NCBI GenBank assembly: GCA_965204165.1
Contig: OZ241969.1
Span: forward strand, 3,596,001 to 3,660,000
Length of the DNA: 64,000 bases
Origin: VYFG01 sp965204165
Lineage (GTDB): Bacteria > Pseudomonadota > Gammaproteobacteria > Arenicellales > Poriferihabitantaceae
Reading direction: 5' to 3'
Below, piece by piece: positions 43,590 through 52,411 of the stretch. Each line of letters starts with the position of its first letter. The stretch's first letter is position 1. The notes beneath the pieces are model-generated. The model was not told the DNA's origin. It made no database searches and saw only the letters and a list, made by a program, of their open reading frames with translations. The translations under genes and the position numbers were made by a program.

Positions 43590-45080
43590 TCAGGGACGCC
43601 GCCTGAAGAAGGCGCCGTAAATGCTGCCGCCCAGCGTGGCGAAGCCCGCCACCAGCAGGGCCAGGGCGATGGGCCGGCCGAAGAAGCCGGTCCATTCGAA
43701 ATGCAGCATCTGCATGGCCTGGGCGAAGGTCTGCTCGCCGATCCGGCCGAGTATCAGCCCGAGCACGATGCCCGCGAGGGAATAGCCCGAACGGCGCAGG
43801 AAGAATCCCACGACCCCGGCGATGAACATCACGATGATGTCGATGGTCAGGCCGCGCACGGCGTAGGAGCCCACGGTGGCCAGGCAGAGGATGAGCGGGG
43901 CCAGGAACTGGAACGGAATCCTGAGCAGGTTGATGATGGTCTTGGTTTCCAGCCAGCCGATCAGCAGGATCGACAGGTTGGCGAAGAACATCGCCGAGAA
44001 TACCACCCACACCAGGTCGGCGCTGTTGATGAACACCAGGGGTCCCGGCTCCATGTCGTGCATCTGGAATACGCCGACCATCATGGCCGTGAGCGCACCG
44101 CCGGGGAGCCCCAGGGCCAGCAGCGGGATCATGGCGGCGCCGGTGGCGGCATTGTTGGCGGTCTCGGAGGAGATCACGCCCTCCATCTTGCCCTTGCCGA
44201 ACTCGGACCGGTCCTTGGACCAGCGCACCGCCTCGTTGTAGCCCATGAACGCGGCGAGGGTGGCGCCGATGCCCGGCAGGATGCCGCAGAAAAAGCCGAT
44301 CAGGATCGACCGGATCACGGCGAACTTGTGGGCGATGAGTTCCGCCAAGGAGGGAAAATCCACGCTCAGCTCGGGCGCCTTGTATGACCCCGTGACCTTC
44401 TTTTCCGCCTGGACGAAAATCTCCGAGACGGCGAAGAAGCCGAGGATCGCGGGGATGAAATGGATGCCCGCCAGGAGGTAGGGCATGTTGAAATCCCAGC
44501 GTTCGATGCCGCCCACGGGGTCCAGCCCCACGATCGCAATCAGCAGCCCCACCAGGATCGACAGCCAGCCTTTCCAGAAGGTCCTGGCGCCGACCGAGGA
44601 GGCCACCGCGAGGCCGAAGAACACCAGGGCGAAAATCTCGGGGGGACCGAAGGAGCGGATGGCCCAGTTGGCGATGGGCGCCGTGGCGATCATCATGATC
44701 ACGGCGGACACCGTGCCGCCCAGGGCCGAGCACATGACCGCCGCCCCCACCGCCTTGCCCGCCTGCCCGTTCCGGGTCATCGGGTAGCCGTCGAACGCGG
44801 TGGGCGCGTTTTCCGGCGCACCGGGAATGTTGAACAGGATCGCCGTGATGGCGCCGCCGTATACCCCGGTGCAGTAGATCACCGAGAACAGCATGATGCC
44901 GTGTTCCGGAGACAGGTGGGCGGTGAACGGCAGGAGTATGGCGGCCAGGGTCAGCATGCTGACGCCGGGAATGGCGCCGAACAGCATGCCGCCGACGACA
45001 CCGCCGAGGAAGATCAGGATCCCGATGGGATCACTGAACAGGGTGACGGTGCCATTGAGGAAGTTGTTGAAGGTATCCAC
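43590..45080 (-). CDS. tctA: Tripartite tricarboxylate transporter, large permease
   Basis: The 496-residue TctA permease has about 11-12 membrane helices (FLGGVVGGMLFGAIPGVSML, FCGILPGIGATLAAFMGYNE). The GIPG and GILPGIGAT repeats form the family's substrate/ion-binding loops. With TctB and the periplasmic TctC it drives secondary uptake of citrate-like carboxylates. The start is GTG 45080 behind a GGGGG site; tctB ends 9 bases upstream. Confidence 0.93.
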   Translation of the reverse strand: MDTFNNFLNGTVTLFSDPIGILIFLGGVVGGMLFGAIPGVSMLTLAAILLPFTAHLSPEHGIMLFSVIYCTGVYGGAITAILFNIPGAPENAPTAFDGYPMTRNGQAGKAVGAAVMCSALGGTVSAVIMMIATAPIANWAIRSFGPPEIFALVFFGLAVASSVGARTFWKGWLSILVGLLIAIVGLDPVGGIERWDFNMPYLLAGIHFIPAILGFFAVSEIFVQAEKKVTGSYKAPELSVDFPSLAELIAHKFAVIRSILIGFFCGILPGIGATLAAFMGYNEAVRWSKDRSEFGKGKMEGVISSETANNAATGAAMIPLLALGLPGGALTAMMVGVFQMHDMEPGPLVFINSADLVWVVFSAMFFANLSILLIGWLETKTIINLLRIPFQFLAPLILCLATVGSYAVRGLTIDIIVMFIAGVVGFFLRRSGYSLAGIVLGLILGRIGEQTFAQAMQMLHFEWTGFFGRPIALALLVAGFATLGGSIYGAFFRRRP

Positions 45081-45089
45081 ACCGACCCC

Positions 45090-45803
45090 CTACTGCAGGA
45101 TGGTGACCATGCCCGTTCCGAATTCGTAGAACGGGGTGATATTGCCGGTGGGAAGGCCCACGTACAGCACGCTGACGAACAGGGTCAGCAGGACGGCGTA
45201 GATTCCGGCGGAGATGACGAGCATGCGTCCGAAGCGCCGCTCGCCCATGAGATACATGACCGCCATGATGAAGAACGGCGCCAGGGCGTAGAAGCCCAGG
45301 TCCTGCATCATGGCGGCGAACAGGACCGGCAGGGCGATCATGCCGCCGAGCTGGTTGCCGCGCGCCAGGGCGATGAAGAGCACCAGCAGCAGGGCCGCTA
45401 CCACCAGCTTGGCGACGTGGAGCCCGGGCTTCTCCAGCCCCATTGCCGCGGCGATCCAGTCCGGAACGAGGATATAGGCAAAGGGGATGACCGAGATGGC
45501 GAAGGTGTACAGGTACCAGGTCAGGGTATTGTGATGCGCTTCCTCGGCGGCCTCGTGGGCACCGTCATCGGCCGCCTTTTCCATCATGTCGGAGGAGGCC
45601 TCGTCGCCCCGGTACCACTGCTGCAGCAGTTGACCGAGCGCCGCGATGAAGATCAGCAGGAGAATGGCCCGCGGCCAGGCTGCGGCGCCGTACTTGTAGA
45701 TTTCGATTTCCCTGTCGAACTCGAACGAATAGGCGAACAGGAAGATCACCAGGGCGATCCAGAGCGCCGCCTCGACGATCTGGCCGATTCTCAGATTACC
45801 CAT
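45090..45803 (-). CDS. tctB: Tripartite tricarboxylate transporter, small subunit
   Basis: The 237-residue small membrane subunit has about five helices (WIALVIFLFAYSFEFDREIE at the N-terminus). It is longer than typical TctB (about 150-170 residues) because of an acidic loop between helices. GGAGG precedes ATG 45803 by 8 bases. A terminator separates it from tctC, so tctBA are expressed below the binding protein. It stabilises TctA. Confidence 0.88.
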   Translation of the reverse strand: MGNLRIGQIVEAALWIALVIFLFAYSFEFDREIEIYKYGAAAWPRAILLLIFIAALGQLLQQWYRGDEASSDMMEKAADDGAHEAAEEAHHNTLTWYLYTFAISVIPFAYILVPDWIAAAMGLEKPGLHVAKLVVAALLLVLFIALARGNQLGGMIALPVLFAAMMQDLGFYALAPFFIMAVMYLMGERRFGRMLVISAGIYAVLLTLFVSVLYVGLPTGNITPFYEFGTGMVTILQ

Positions 45804-45843
45804 GTTGCAGCCCTCCGCATGAGGTGTGGTGCACGGCGTGCAT

Positions 45844-45881
45844 AAAAAACCCCGGCGAGCGTTTCATCTGCCGGGGTTTTT
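45844..45881 (-). terminator. Intrinsic terminator between tctC and tctB
   Basis: CCCCGGC (45850-45856) and GCCGGGG (45870-45876) form the stem, with an A-run on one side and a T-run (45877-45881) on the other, so it works in both directions. On the minus strand it follows the tctC stop by 20 bases. Partial readthrough would give more binding protein than permease, the usual stoichiometry. Confidence 0.8.
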
Positions 45882-45900
45882 CAACCAACAGGCCGGGGAA

Positions 45901-46929
45901 TTACTTCACCTCGAGGCCCATCTCCTTGTACACGTTGCGGTACTGACCGATGGTGCTGGTAATCAGTTCCATGGAACCTGGGGTGTCACGATAGCTTTCG
46001 ATCAGGTTCATGAACTTGCTTTCGTTGAACGCCTGGTAGCTCTCCTGGCAGAAGGCCTTCTGGAATGCCCACTGGAGCCATTCGACACGGTCCGCGGGCG
46101 CATCCTTGTGGACGTAGAAGCCGCGGAAGCGGAACAGGGGATCGAAGTCCAGTCCGGAATCCGTCAGTGCGGGCACGTCGGCGAAGGCCGCCGGCCTGTC
46201 CTTGAGGATGGTCAGTATGGGCTTGAAGGTACCGGCATCGAGAAACTTGCGGACGTCACCAGGCTGCTCGAACAGCGCGTCCACCTGCCCGCCCGCGAGG
46301 GCTCCGTAGCGCGGCGCACCCTTGTCGAAGGAGATCTGCTGGATCTGCATCCCCGTGGCGTCGGTGATGAACTTCATCGTCACCCGCTCCATGGAGCCTT
46401 CCTTGGAGACGTTGGCGATGGTGGCCTTGCCGTTTTGGGCCTTCACCCATTCGACGAAGGATCCCCAGTCGGAATAGCGGTCCTCGTTGGCGCGGATGTA
46501 GATCTGGGAAAAGGTGATCTGGGAAGTCACCAGGGGAACCAGGTCCTCAGCCGGGTTGGGACGGCCGGAGTCCAGGGCATGAGCGCTGGCGGCGTCATCA
46601 ATGTGCTCGAGGACGGTGTAGCCGTCGGACGGGGCCGCCATGAACGCGGTCATGCCCACCGTGCCGGAGCCGCCCGGCTTGTGATCCCGGTTGATGGACA
46701 CACCGGTCAGCTCGGTGACCGCCTGGGCCATGGCCTGGGCAACCTGGCCGGAACCGCCGGCGGGACCGTAGGGTACGATCATGGTCAGGGCGCGCTCGGG
46801 GTATCCGCCGGGCCCGTCCATGCTGGCCGGCAGGCCATCGGTGGCGCAGGCAGCGTATGCCAGGTTGGCACCGAGCATCATGGACGCAGCCACGATTCCG
46901 GTGGAGGCAAGGGTTTTCTTCAATTGCAT
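45901..46929 (-). CDS. tctC: TctC/Bug-family periplasmic solute-binding protein
   Basis: The 342-residue binding protein has a signal peptide (MQLKKTLASTGIVAASMMLG, with cleavage near AYA-AC). MIVPYGPAGGSGQVAQAMAQ and the later VTELTGVSI and KPGGSGTVG are the Bug-family ligand loops. It captures a carboxylate in the periplasm for TctAB. A strong GGAGGA site (46939-46944) precedes ATG 46929. It is first in the operon and has its own terminator. Confidence 0.92.
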   Translation of the reverse strand: MQLKKTLASTGIVAASMMLGANLAYAACATDGLPASMDGPGGYPERALTMIVPYGPAGGSGQVAQAMAQAVTELTGVSINRDHKPGGSGTVGMTAFMAAPSDGYTVLEHIDDAASAHALDSGRPNPAEDLVPLVTSQITFSQIYIRANEDRYSDWGSFVEWVKAQNGKATIANVSKEGSMERVTMKFITDATGMQIQQISFDKGAPRYGALAGGQVDALFEQPGDVRKFLDAGTFKPILTILKDRPAAFADVPALTDSGLDFDPLFRFRGFYVHKDAPADRVEWLQWAFQKAFCQESYQAFNESKFMNLIESYRDTPGSMELITSTIGQYRNVYKEMGLEVK

Positions 46930-47231
46930 GTCAGGTTTCCTCCTGAGTAACTATGGTGTGGGTGAATTATCATTTTCTTCCTGCCGGGCGCCACGACGGC
47001 CGCCGGACTCCAGGCAGGAACACAGGCCGGCGCTCTACTCGCCTTTCGCCCTGTGTTGAACTTGGGGATGGTATCCAAGTCACCGGGCCCTGTCGAGTAT
47101 CAATTGCAGTTACATCGCCGCGTCCGGTTCGTTCCCGGCATCTGCCCCGCCAGCTTCCGTGCCGGCGCCCCGCTTGGGATGGCGGATCGGTGGAAAGCGC
47201 GGCACGCCGGACAGGTCATCCGGGACGGCGA
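46930..47231. other. Intergenic region upstream of tctC
   Basis: This 302-base stretch contains the tctC ribosome site and presumably its promoter. No open frame with family character and no clear operator or terminator was seen. The neighbouring HupE-like gene on the same strand ends at 47232. Confidence 0.5.
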
Positions 47232-48518
47232 CTACGATGCCCAGGGCGGGAACAGGATTTCCGCCAGCATCAGCCCCCTTTCCAGGGTCCAGAACGACGC
47301 CAGGGCGATGCAGGGCAGCGCTACGGCCCAGTGCACGGCGACGAGGGCGGTCCGGCTGATCCGGGCCACGCCCAGGAGCACCGCCCATACGGCCGCCACG
47401 ATCAGCACCTGGCCGATTTCCACGCCGACGTTGAAGGAGATCAGGGATTTCCAGAGATGGGCGCCGCCCGGCAGCAGCAGTTCATGCAGCACGAACGAGA
47501 AGCCGAGCCCGTGGACCAGTCCGATTCCGGTCGTGACCGCGTAGGAGACGACGGAATCCGCTGCACGCCGGCTGGACAGCAGGACGATGACGGCGGCATA
47601 GATGATCGTCAGGGCGATGGCAGTCTCCACCGCGGGGATGAACCACGCCCCGCTCGGCACAAAGCCGAGAAATCCGAGGATCAGGGTGACCGTATGGCCC
47701 AGGGTGAAACCGGTAACGCGCCACAGCAGGCCCATCAGCCCCGCCGCCCCCGCCGTCAGGCAAAGGACGAACAGGACGTGGTCCAGGCCGATGAGGATAT
47801 GGACGACCCCCTGGCGGACGAAGGTGGAGACCGCCGCCCAATCCGAGTTCCTGATCTGAACGGGCTCGTTCAGAAGGCCGGTGAGCCTGTGGACCCGGAC
47901 GTTCCCCGGGAAGTAGTCCAGGACCAGGTTCGCCGTGTCTTCCTGCTTTTCCAGCCCCGGATTGAAGGTGCTCCGGTAGGTGTAGGTGTCGATGGACGAA
48001 TCGTGACGGTAACGGAGCAGGAGATCGGTGACCGATGCGCCGACATGGATTTCCGGGTAATCATAGGGAAACAGCTCCCCTTCGAACGCCCGCCTGGCCT
48101 CTTCCAGGGACGAGAAGGGCGGCTGCTCCAGGCCGGGATGGATCCCTACATCGACAATTTCCGCCCCGAGCACCTTGCCGTCCACGGAAATCTCCTGCCC
48201 CTGCTCGGCCAGGGAGGCGAATTCGAGGGGCGACTCCCGGATGGCTTCAAGGTCAAGGTAATGCAGCAGGGTTCCGGATTCGACGCGGTTGTAGGTGAAC
48301 GGCGCGGGTTGCGGGATGCCGCCTTCATCCGCCTCGCCCACGAGGCCCGCCAGAAAGATTGGTGTCGGCAGGCGCATGTAGACATCCAGCCCCTGGCTGG
48401 TATGGACCACGTGGATCGTGCGGATGTTCAGGTCGAGGTTGAAATGCGCATGGGCCGGTGCGGATGCAAACAGAAGCAGGGCCGGCAACAACCACCGGAA
48501 GGCCGTCATCAGGGTCAT
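47232..48518 (-). CDS. HupE/UreJ-family membrane protein
   Basis: The 428-residue protein carries a signal peptide (MTLMTAFRWLLPALLLFASA, with cleavage near PAHAHF) and a soluble periplasmic half (25-225). The C-terminal membrane domain has about six helices starting FVRQGVVHILIGLDHVLFVL. The His/Asp-bearing helix is the mark of HupE/UreJ-like putative nickel or cobalt transporters. ATG 48518 is preferred over 48617, as it gives a clean signal peptide. No hydrogenase or urease gene is nearby. Metal transport is family inference. Confidence 0.75.
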   Translation of the reverse strand: MTLMTAFRWLLPALLLFASAPAHAHFNLDLNIRTIHVVHTSQGLDVYMRLPTPIFLAGLVGEADEGGIPQPAPFTYNRVESGTLLHYLDLEAIRESPLEFASLAEQGQEISVDGKVLGAEIVDVGIHPGLEQPPFSSLEEARRAFEGELFPYDYPEIHVGASVTDLLLRYRHDSSIDTYTYRSTFNPGLEKQEDTANLVLDYFPGNVRVHRLTGLLNEPVQIRNSDWAAVSTFVRQGVVHILIGLDHVLFVLCLTAGAAGLMGLLWRVTGFTLGHTVTLILGFLGFVPSGAWFIPAVETAIALTIIYAAVIVLLSSRRAADSVVSYAVTTGIGLVHGLGFSFVLHELLLPGGAHLWKSLISFNVGVEIGQVLIVAAVWAVLLGVARISRTALVAVHWAVALPCIALASFWTLERGLMLAEILFPPWAS

Positions 48519-48684
48519 GAACTCGGGCGACCGGGTCCGGCGGGAAGACGGGCCGGGTTGACGGACGGCGTCACGGGATCCTGAATGCGATCCGGCGCCC
48601 GGAACTGCAGGGCTCATTGTCCGGTGGTCTAGGGGGTACGGCCGGGAAGGTGCACGGTGCCGTGAGCCGGCACCGGCTGGAGAT

Positions 48685-48704
48685 GGTCACATGAACCTGT
48701 GACC
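48685..48704. promoter_or_regulatory. Dyad upstream of the HupE-like gene
   Basis: GGTCACA (48685-48691), 6-base spacer, TGTGACC (48698-48704) is a perfect inverted repeat in the 300-base gap before HupE. It may be an operator or a short hairpin. Confidence 0.35.
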
Positions 48705-48743
48705 GGCCGCACCATTCGGTGAACCGCCGTGGTGCGGGGTAAA

Positions 48744-48774
48744 GGACAAGCCGGGGAAAACGCCCGGCTTGTCC
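48744..48774 (-). terminator. Hairpin after the MBL-fold gene
   Basis: GGACAAGCCGGG (48744-48755) and CCCGGCTTGTCC (48763-48774) are perfect 12-bp arms with a 7-base loop. They lie 45 bases after the stop of the minus-strand MBL-fold gene and are followed on that strand by TTT. It is a good candidate terminator. Confidence 0.65.
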
Positions 48775-48818
48775 GGCGGTCGGAGGATTCCGGTCGGTCC
48801 GGTTCCCTTACGCCAGTC

Positions 48819-49751
48819 CTATCCGCCTCCCGATACCATGTTGTGCGAGCCGAAATACATGACATGGCTCTTCATGTCCGCGATGCTGGCCGCGCTCAAC
48901 TGGACCGTCGGACCGTCGAGTATGGTGTGCGGATGCCGCTCGGCCCATTCCTGGGCGGGCATCAGCGTGGACGTCACGAAGGTTGTCTCCGGGACCAGGT
49001 AGTGGTGGGGTATGGCCACCTTGGCGCCGGTCATCTTGACAACGTTGTCCGCCTGCTCATAGTCGAGGATATGACGGGAGCCGTCCACCGGCACGAATAC
49101 CACGTCCACCTGTCCGATCTTCTCCATGACCTCGGCCGGCGGCGTGGCCCGGTTGTCTCCCCACATCAGCAGGCGCATGCCCCCGGTCTCGATGACGTAG
49201 AGGTTGTTGTCCAGGTGCCTCAGATTGGTGGGCGGACACGGGTCGTCCCGGCCCTCGAACTGCTTGACGGCATCGGTCCACGGGATGATTCCCGGGGCCA
49301 CGCACACGTGCTTGTCGGCAATTCCGGTGATCTTCACATCACCAAGCTCAAACGTGCCCGCCATCCGGTCAAGCAGCATGTTGGCATCCAGCCGGTCCAG
49401 TGCGTCGTGATCGAAATGGGCATGGGTGGAAAGGCCGATGTCAACCTCGGTCATCGGGAACTCCATCCGATACCACAGTCCCCAGGCGCCGGAAGGATCG
49501 TTGCGCCAGGGATCCACGAGCATGCTGACTCCCCGGGGGGAGGTGACCTTGAACGAGGAGTTGCTGTAGAAGGAGATCTCGACCGTGTCCGTCGCATCAC
49601 GGACACCGCCCTCGTTCTGGATCTGGATGATCCGGTTGTGGTTTTTGGCTGACATCCATGCGTTCATCTGGCTGATCACGTCCTCACTGACCGCGGCGAG
49701 TCCTCCCGCGACGACAGCAAGGCTGATCGACAATAGTTTTATTCTCTTCAT
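48819..49751 (-). CDS. Exported MBL-fold metallohydrolase (UlaG-like)
   Basis: The 310-residue metallo-beta-lactamase-fold protein has an N-terminal hydrophobic segment (MKRIKLLSISLAVVAGGLAA), probably a signal or anchor. The metal site is STHAHFDHDAL (His110, His112, Asp114, His115), with further ligands around MWGDNR and PHHYLVPE. The overall plan is like UlaG/RomA-type hydrolases (lactonase or phosphodiesterase). Export to the periplasm would be unusual for UlaG. It is preceded by a GTTGTA/TACAAC dyad (49771-49798). Substrate unknown. Confidence 0.8.
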   Translation of the reverse strand: MKRIKLLSISLAVVAGGLAAVSEDVISQMNAWMSAKNHNRIIQIQNEGGVRDATDTVEISFYSNSSFKVTSPRGVSMLVDPWRNDPSGAWGLWYRMEFPMTEVDIGLSTHAHFDHDALDRLDANMLLDRMAGTFELGDVKITGIADKHVCVAPGIIPWTDAVKQFEGRDDPCPPTNLRHLDNNLYVIETGGMRLLMWGDNRATPPAEVMEKIGQVDVVFVPVDGSRHILDYEQADNVVKMTGAKVAIPHHYLVPETTFVTSTLMPAQEWAERHPHTILDGPTVQLSAASIADMKSHVMYFGSHNMVSGGG

Positions 49752-49770
49752 CTAGTGGTGCTCCTCGATA

Positions 49771-49798
49771 GTTGTAGAAATAATTATGCACATACAAC
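49771..49798. promoter_or_regulatory. Dyad upstream of the MBL-fold gene
   Basis: GTTGTA (49771-49776) and TACAAC (49793-49798) are inverted with a 16-base AT-rich spacer, 20 bases before the start. The arms extend with one mismatch to ATAGTTGTA and TACAACGAT. It is operator-like and probably overlaps the promoter. Confidence 0.35.
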
Positions 49799-49851
49799 GA
49801 TATCAAGAACCGGAATGAAATTCCACCCGACCGGAAATCAGCCAACCGGAA

Positions 49852-50640
49852 TCAGTTAAATGCCCGCCAAAGCATGGTCAGGCCGGAGCAGATCAGCACC
49901 ACGATCACCAGGCGGCGAAACAGTCCCTCGGAGATCCGGTCTCTGAGGAGCTTGCCGAGAAACAGCCCCAGGGTCACGGGAATGATGGCCAGCGCCGACA
50001 GGGTAACGGTGGCCGCATCCAGGATTCCGTACACGAACAGGTTGATGGTCCAGGGAACCACCGCGGCGATGTACAGGAAGCTGATGGAACCCACGAAGCG
50101 CTCCTTGACCAGTCCCGGGATGGATACCAGGAAAATGATCAGCATGGGGCCGAACATGGAGCTCAGGCCGCCGATCACCCCCGCGGCAAAGCCGAAACCC
50201 GCTCCCGCGGCCTTTTCCATTGCGGCGGGAATATGGAAGCTCCGGTCGGAGCCCTGCAGCAGCGCAAACGCGATCACCAAGGCGCCCACGATACCGAGCA
50301 GCCAGCGCTCGTCGATCACGGACAGGACCTTGACCCCGATCCAGGTTCCCGCCAGGAGGAAAACGAAGGCCGGCCAGAACCTGCGGACGGTGTAACCGGG
50401 ATGCCCCGCCTCGGAAACCTGCAGCAGGTTCGCCACGACCACGGGCATTGCCATCATCGCCACTGCCAGTTGCGGCGGCAGCACCAGTGACATCAGCGGC
50501 ACCGGCAGAAGCGGCGTGCCCACGCCAAGGGCGCCCTTGACCAGCCCCCCCGACAGCAGGGCGGCAAAACACCAGGCAATAATCCAGAAACCGGTCTCAT
50601 GAGAAAGCAGAGAATTCAGGGTAAATATATTATCCAACAT
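49852..50640 (-). CDS. TauE/SafE-family sulfite/sulfonate exporter
   Basis: The 262-residue membrane protein has about eight helices and the TauE/SafE repeat motif (LLSGGLVKGALGVGTPLLPV; FGFAAGVIGGLSSMFGPMLI). In sulfonate degraders such proteins are thought to export sulfite released from C2-sulfonates. It is divergent from the sauST genes, which fits that role. ATG 50640 starts the protein. Confidence 0.85.
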   Translation of the reverse strand: MLDNIFTLNSLLSHETGFWIIAWCFAALLSGGLVKGALGVGTPLLPVPLMSLVLPPQLAVAMMAMPVVVANLLQVSEAGHPGYTVRRFWPAFVFLLAGTWIGVKVLSVIDERWLLGIVGALVIAFALLQGSDRSFHIPAAMEKAAGAGFGFAAGVIGGLSSMFGPMLIIFLVSIPGLVKERFVGSISFLYIAAVVPWTINLFVYGILDAATVTLSALAIIPVTLGLFLGKLLRDRISEGLFRRLVIVVLICSGLTMLWRAFN

Positions 50641-50983
50641 ATTGAATATGAATAGGAATTTTCATACCGATCGAGCGCAAATACAATGTCGGCGTTAACC
50701 CGGCGCAGCGGTCCGGGCCTGCGGCCGACACATCTCACAGGGATGAATGGTCAGCCATCGGTATCCGGGTCGCCGGGGAGATTCTAACGGTTGCGGCCCG
50801 CGCAATGTGCCGATCCGCATCCACAGCGGCGTATTCACCGATCCGCCGGACACCTTGCCGATGCCGGCAATCGGACGCGCAACCTCCCGTGCGGAGCATG
50901 ATTCGGCGCCCACGGGGTTTGAGATTAGACAGTCCGGCCACTACACTACCGGCCTCCATCCATTTCCGTCAGTTCATCGTTCA
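50641..50983. other. Divergent region between tauE-like and sauS
   Basis: The 343 bases hold promoters for both directions. The tauE side is AT-rich (near 50600-50680). The middle has no convincing gene: a plus-strand frame continuous with sauS from 50747 reads through the promoter and is rejected. Confidence 0.5.
50919..50947 (+). promoter_or_regulatory. Sigma-70-like promoter for sauST
   Basis: TTGAGA (50919-50924), 17-base spacer, TACACT (50942-50947). Transcription would start near 50954, giving about a 30-base leader to ATG 50984. Confidence 0.5.
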
Positions 50984-52411
50984 ATGGCCGAGCCAGCACC
51001 CGCCCCTGGGGACGCGCAGGAAACTGCCGTGATCGAACCACTGATCCGCCGCGCCCGTGCCGCCATGGCCGGGATTTCCGGGGCCGACCAGGCGCGCATC
51101 GACGAACTCGTGACCGCGGTGGCCTGGTCGCTGTACAAGCCGGAAAACGCCCGCCGGCTGGCGGAAATGGCGGTCCAGGACACCGGCATCGGCAACGTGG
51201 CCGACAAGGTCGTCAAGAACCAGCGCAAGACCTTCGGCACGCTGAGGGACCTCATGCGGGCCAGGACCGTGGGGATCATCGAGGACGACCCTGCCCGGGG
51301 ACTGGTGCGCTACGCCAAGCCCGTGGGCGTGGTGGCGGCGGTCACGCCGTCCACCAACCCTGCGGCCACCCCGGTGAACAAGACCATGATGGCGCTCAAG
51401 GGCGCCAACGCCATCATCATCGCACCCTCCCCCGCCGGCTGGACCACCACCCATGAGGCGGTGGAACTGATGCGCGGGGCGTTGGCTCGTGCGGACGCCC
51501 CGGCGGACCTGGTGCAGGTGCTGCCGGCACCGGTTTCCCGCGAAATGACCCGGGCACTGATGCGCACGGCCGACCTGGTGGTCACCACTGGCTCCCAGAA
51601 CAATGTCCGCAGCGCCTACAGCAGCGGCACCCCGGCCATCGGCGTCGGCGCCGGCAACGTGCCCGTGGTGATCGATGACACCGCGGACCTCGATGACGCC
51701 GCGGAAAAGATTCTCGCCTCCAAGACCTTCGACAACGCCACGTCCTGCTCATCGGAGAATTCGCTGATCATCCTTGACGGGGTGTACGAGAAGGCCATGG
51801 ACGCACTGGTCCGGGTGGGCGCCTACCGCGCCGCGCCGGCGGAACGGGAACTGATCGAAAGGGCGCTCTGGCGGGACGGCAAGCTGAACCGGGACCTCAT
51901 CGCCCGCGACGCGGATGTCTTCGCCCGCGGCGTGGGCCTGGCGCCGGAGGCGGAAAAATGCCGTTACTTCCTGGTGGAGGAACCGGGGTTCGATCCGGGG
52001 TCGCCGTTCGCGGACGAAAAGCTGTCCCTGGTGCTCACGGTCTACCGGGCGCGGGATTTCGATCACGCGGTCGCGCTGGTCAGGGATGTCCTCGATGTCC
52101 AGGGCAAGGGCCATTCCTGCGGCATCCACACCCGGACGCCGGGCCATCCCGAACGCCTTGCCGAGACCATGGACGTGGTCCGCGTGCTGGTCAACCAGGC
52201 GCATACCTTCGGCAACGGCGGCAGCTTCAACAACGCCCTGAATTTCACCCTTTCCATGGGCTGCGGCACCTGGGGGGGAAACAGCATCTCCGAGAACCTC
52301 AACTACCGCCACTTCATCAACATCACGCACCTAGTCACCGCCGTGGGAGAGGACAGGCCCACGGAAGAGGATCTCTTCGGTGCCCACTTCGCCCGCTACG
52401 GACGCGACTGA
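50984..52411 (+). CDS. sauS: Sulfoacetaldehyde dehydrogenase (acylating)
   Basis: The 475-residue CoA-acylating aldehyde dehydrogenase has its catalytic Cys at about 255 (FDNATSCSSENS), VGVVAAVTPSTNPAATPVNK at the cofactor site and HTFGNGGSFNNALNFTLSMG near the end. Family and neighbourhood (an acyl-CoA ligase overlapping by TGATG and a TauE-like exporter) match SauS of the sulfoacetate pathway, which reduces sulfoacetyl-CoA to sulfoacetaldehyde with NAD(P)H. Xsc, the next enzyme, is not in the window. Other C2 aldehydes remain possible. ATG 50984 follows a good promoter. Confidence 0.82.
   Translation: MAEPAPAPGDAQETAVIEPLIRRARAAMAGISGADQARIDELVTAVAWSLYKPENARRLAEMAVQDTGIGNVADKVVKNQRKTFGTLRDLMRARTVGIIEDDPARGLVRYAKPVGVVAAVTPSTNPAATPVNKTMMALKGANAIIIAPSPAGWTTTHEAVELMRGALARADAPADLVQVLPAPVSREMTRALMRTADLVVTTGSQNNVRSAYSSGTPAIGVGAGNVPVVIDDTADLDDAAEKILASKTFDNATSCSSENSLIILDGVYEKAMDALVRVGAYRAAPAERELIERALWRDGKLNRDLIARDADVFARGVGLAPEAEKCRYFLVEEPGFDPGSPFADEKLSLVLTVYRARDFDHAVALVRDVLDVQGKGHSCGIHTRTPGHPERLAETMDVVRVLVNQAHTFGNGGSFNNALNFTLSMGCGTWGGNSISENLNYRHFINITHLVTAVGEDRPTEEDLFGAHFARYGRD

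Noticed and set aside
48685..48704. TCACA/TGTGA dyad as a CRP site
   Set aside because: The half-sites are in the reverse order of the CRP consensus (TGTGA-N6-TCACA), so I list it only as an unnamed dyad.
50747..50983. 79-residue N-terminal extension of SauS
   Set aside because: It covers the sigma-70-like promoter and is not typical of the aldehyde dehydrogenase family.
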